Below are positions 5,806-7,276 of a stretch of DNA of 7,276 nucleotides, piece after piece. The DNA comes from Candidatus Krumholzibacteriia bacterium (GTDB lineage: Bacteria; Krumholzibacteriota; Krumholzibacteriia; LZORAL124-64-63): positions 1 to 7,276 of the forward strand of contig JAUUYW010000164.1 in the NCBI GenBank assembly GCA_030590265.1, written 5' to 3'. The position numbers and the translations under genes are program-made. Position 1 is the first letter of the stretch, and every line of letters begins with the position of its first letter. The notes under the pieces are model-generated. The model saw only the letters and a program-made list of their open reading frames with translations, did no database searches and was not told the DNA's origin.

Positions 5806-6210
5806 ATGCAGCAGACCTATTTCATGATCAAGCCCGAGATTGTGGCCGCCGGTGAACAAAAAATTGGCGCCATCCTGGACATCGTCAACAAAGCCGGTTT
5901 CCGCATCACCGGCCTGCACCTACGCGAGCTGGACCGGGCTTTTGTTGAAGATTTTTACGGTGAGCACAAGGAACGCCCTTTTTTCGGCGATTTGTGCGAC
6001 TACATTACCAGCGGACCCGTTGTCACCATCCGCATGGAACGTGAAAACGCCGTGGCGGCCCTGCGCGAACTGATTGGCGCCACCAATCCTGCAGAAGCCG
6101 CCATTGGGACTATTCGGCATCTTTATGGAGAATCCCTGAGCAACAATGCGGTGCATGCTTCGGCCAACACTGATGATGCTGCCCGTGAGCTGGGCCTGTT
6201 TTTCGGATAA
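5806..6210 (+). CDS. ndk: Nucleoside diphosphate kinase
   Basis: This cytosolic enzyme transfers the gamma phosphate between nucleoside triphosphates and diphosphates through a phosphohistidine. The 134 residues match the family (about 135-143). The active-site set seen in E. coli Ndk is complete in equivalent positions: Lys9 in IKPE, Tyr51, Phe60 in KERPFF, Arg87, Thr93 in GATNPAEAA, Arg104 in GTIR, Asn114 and catalytic His117 in NNAVHAS. Small departures from the common form are IKPEIV for IKPDAV, GTIRHLYGES for GTIRADFA-like sequence, and VHASAN for VHGSDS. The frame is open upstream to 5728, but ATG 5806 is chosen because of AAGGAAG 9 nt before it and because MQQTYFMIKP is the standard start. 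It follows sucD after 116 nt with hairpins, so it may be in the same transcript or have its own promoter. Confidence 0.96.
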   Translation: MQQTYFMIKPEIVAAGEQKIGAILDIVNKAGFRITGLHLRELDRAFVEDFYGEHKERPFFGDLCDYITSGPVVTIRMERENAVAALRELIGATNPAEAAIGTIRHLYGESLSNNAVHASANTDDAARELGLFFG

Positions 6211-6246
6211 AACGGCTCTATTGAAGAGTTGAGCTAACTTGACACA

Positions 6247-6259
6247 AGCCCTTGGGGCT
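6247..6259 (+). other. Short hairpin in the ndk-yceD spacer, next to an isolated TTGACA
   Basis: AGCCC-TTG-GGGCT is a 5-bp stem immediately after a TTGACA (6239-6244) and just before the yceD ribosome site AAGGTG (6263-6268). With a 17-nt spacer the -10 would be TAAGGT (6262-6267), which overlaps the ribosome site and would give an almost leaderless message, so I do not call a promoter. There is no U-run for a terminator. Confidence 0.25.
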
Positions 6260-6278
6260 ATTAAGGTGTGGCGCTTGC

Positions 6279-6782
6279 ATGAAACTGGATATCGACAGGC
6301 AGGATCACGGTCGGACTGAACTTGACATTTCAGGCACTTTGAGCCTTGATTTGGGCGAGGGATCTCCCGAAGTCGCCACGGTGGAGGGCGTTTTGCTTGT
6401 GGACAACCTGGAATCCCGGTTTCTGCTGAACGGTACTTTGAAGGCCACCGGCAACGCACTTTGTGGGCGATGTCTGGAGTCCTTCGCTTTTGTGTGGAAA
6501 GTCCCCGTGGATATCATGGTCCTGCTGCGGCAGGAACGGAACCAGGATCCTTTTGAGGGGCAGGGCAAAACCCATGTTTTGCACCAATCCCGTGGAGAAG
6601 TGGACCTTGGCCCAACCCTGACTGAATGTCTGGTTCTGGCTTATCCCATCTCTACAGTTTGCCGGGAAGATTGCCAGGGCATCTGCGCTTCTTGCGGCAT
6701 CGATCGAAACAAGCAATCTTGTCATTGCAAAGATGAAGAGTTTGACCCCAGATGGGCTGCACTGGACAATTTAGAGTCCTGA
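6279..6782 (+). CDS. yceD: YceD/DUF177 family protein (large-rRNA accumulation protein)
   Basis: This 167-residue DUF177 protein is encoded just upstream of rpmF, the usual position of the family, which is linked to 23S rRNA accumulation and large-subunit assembly. The CxxC pair in LCGRCLESF (61-69) is the DUF177 signature. The C-terminal part has six more cysteines (128, 132, 136, 139, 148, 150) in VCREDCQGICASCG and SCHC, a zinc-ribbon-like spacing common in non-enterobacterial members. It ends with DPRWAALDNL, also typical. ATG 6279 is preferred over an in-frame TTG at 6252 because AAGGTG lies 10 nt before it and the family starts at this point. The stop is 28 nt before rpmF. Family call is firm; zinc binding is inferred from the cysteine pattern. 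Confidence 0.88.
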   Translation: MKLDIDRQDHGRTELDISGTLSLDLGEGSPEVATVEGVLLVDNLESRFLLNGTLKATGNALCGRCLESFAFVWKVPVDIMVLLRQERNQDPFEGQGKTHVLHQSRGEVDLGPTLTECLVLAYPISTVCREDCQGICASCGIDRNKQSCHCKDEEFDPRWAALDNLES

Positions 6783-6810
6783 TTGAGGCCCTTGAAAAGA
6801 GAGAAAGACC

Positions 6811-6990
6811 ATGGCTGTTCCAAAGAAAAAAACGTCCCAGTCCCGCAAGGGAAAGCGTCGCGCCAACTGGAATCTGACCAAACCGGATCCCAACAAGTGT
6901 CCCCACTGTGCTGCCCCCCGTCTGCCCCACCGCGTCTGCCGCGAATGTGGGTATTACGGTGAGCGGGAAGTCATGGTGGTTGAGTCCTAG
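6811..6990 (+). CDS. rpmF: 50S ribosomal protein L32 (bL32), zinc-binding form
   Basis: This is a small large-subunit ribosomal protein of 59 residues, as expected for bL32. It opens with MAVPKKKTSQSRKGKRRA, followed by the conserved Trp20, and is strongly basic. CPHC (30-33) and CREC (43-46) make a complete four-cysteine zinc ribbon, so this is the C+ paralogue type rather than a zinc-independent form. No second rpmF is visible in the window. The purine-rich AGAGAGAAAG before ATG is a modest ribosome site. It sits 28 nt after yceD and 17 nt before plsX, the widespread yceD-rpmF-plsX operon order. Confidence 0.97.
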   Translation: MAVPKKKTSQSRKGKRRANWNLTKPDPNKCPHCAAPRLPHRVCRECGYYGEREVMVVES

Positions 6991-7007
6991 GATAGGGAGG
7001 TCCTGCA

Positions 7008-7276
7008 GTGAGTGAAAACAGCATACCCATGATTGCCCTGGATGCCATGGGCGGAGATCACGGGCCTTCAGTGGTTGTACCTGGCGCAATAGCGGACATG
7101 ACAGCCGATTCTCCCTTTGGTATCACTTTATATGGTGAGGAAAAAGCCATTGGGGAGGAGCTGGCCAAGCTGGACAGCGATGGGTTGACCATCAGTGTTG
7201 TGCATTGCACCCAGGACATTGAGATGAACGAATCTCCCGCCTCGGCCATCCGAAACAAAAAAGACAGTCCAATTGT
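7008..7276 (+). CDS. plsX: Phosphate acyltransferase PlsX, N-terminal part (3' end outside window)
   Basis: PlsX converts acyl-ACP and phosphate to acyl-phosphate for the PlsY step of phosphatidic acid synthesis at the membrane surface. About 89 codons are present. IALDAMGGDHGPSVVVPGA (residues 9-27) is the unmistakable N-terminal motif, and QDIEMNESPASAIRNKKDS, close to the window end, matches the family's MxExPxxAxRxKKDS block. The GTG start is supported by GGGAGG (6995-7000) 7 nt upstream; the in-frame ATG at 7029 has no such site. The reading frame is open to the last base, so the gene continues beyond the window. It is probably the third gene of a yceD-rpmF-plsX transcript that may go on to fab genes. 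Confidence 0.96.
   Translation, partial: MSENSIPMIALDAMGGDHGPSVVVPGAIADMTADSPFGITLYGEEKAIGEELAKLDSDGLTISVVHCTQDIEMNESPASAIRNKKDSPI

Overview
The window reads as core chromosome from a Gram-negative (diderm) bacterium. It holds ten genes, all on the + strand, and I see no mobile element, CRISPR array, rRNA or tRNA. The split heptose pathway genes rfaE1/rfaE2 imply lipopolysaccharide. The gene set and protein style would fit an uncultured lineage of the FCB type, but that placement is a guess; the sequence alone does not fix the phylum.

Layout: (1) 1-345, the 3' end of a proton-dependent oligopeptide (POT/PTR2) transporter. (2) 346-450, an AT-rich spacer with a good sigma70-type promoter (TTGACA, 17 nt, TAATTT). 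(3) 451-1957, rfaE1 and rfaE2, the kinase and adenylyltransferase of ADP-heptose synthesis, as two separate genes 25 nt apart. (4) 1958-2215, a spacer holding a decayed second copy of the 3' part of rfaE2, with a 39-nt in-frame deletion and mostly third-position differences. (5) 2216-3532, a P-loop protein of the COG2403 / cyclic 2,3-diphosphoglycerate synthetase-like family. (6) 3533-3619, a spacer with a perfect 12-bp inverted repeat. (7) 3620-5689, sucC and sucD, succinyl-CoA synthetase. (8) 5690-5805, a spacer with two hairpins and a possible promoter, then ndk (5806-6210). (9) 6279-7276, the classical yceD-rpmF-plsX cluster, with plsX cut by the window end.

Functionally, rfaE1/rfaE2 supply activated heptose for the LPS inner core. 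SucCD makes the substrate-level NTP of the TCA cycle, and Ndk equilibrates nucleoside triphosphates, so sucC-sucD-ndk forms a sensible energy and nucleotide block. yceD-rpmF-plsX links ribosome components to phospholipid synthesis. The COG2403 protein between the LPS genes and sucCD is the least understood member. The most unusual point is the rfaE2 remnant at about 1981-2139. Otherwise the window is ordinary housekeeping sequence, and I found no convincing undescribed system.
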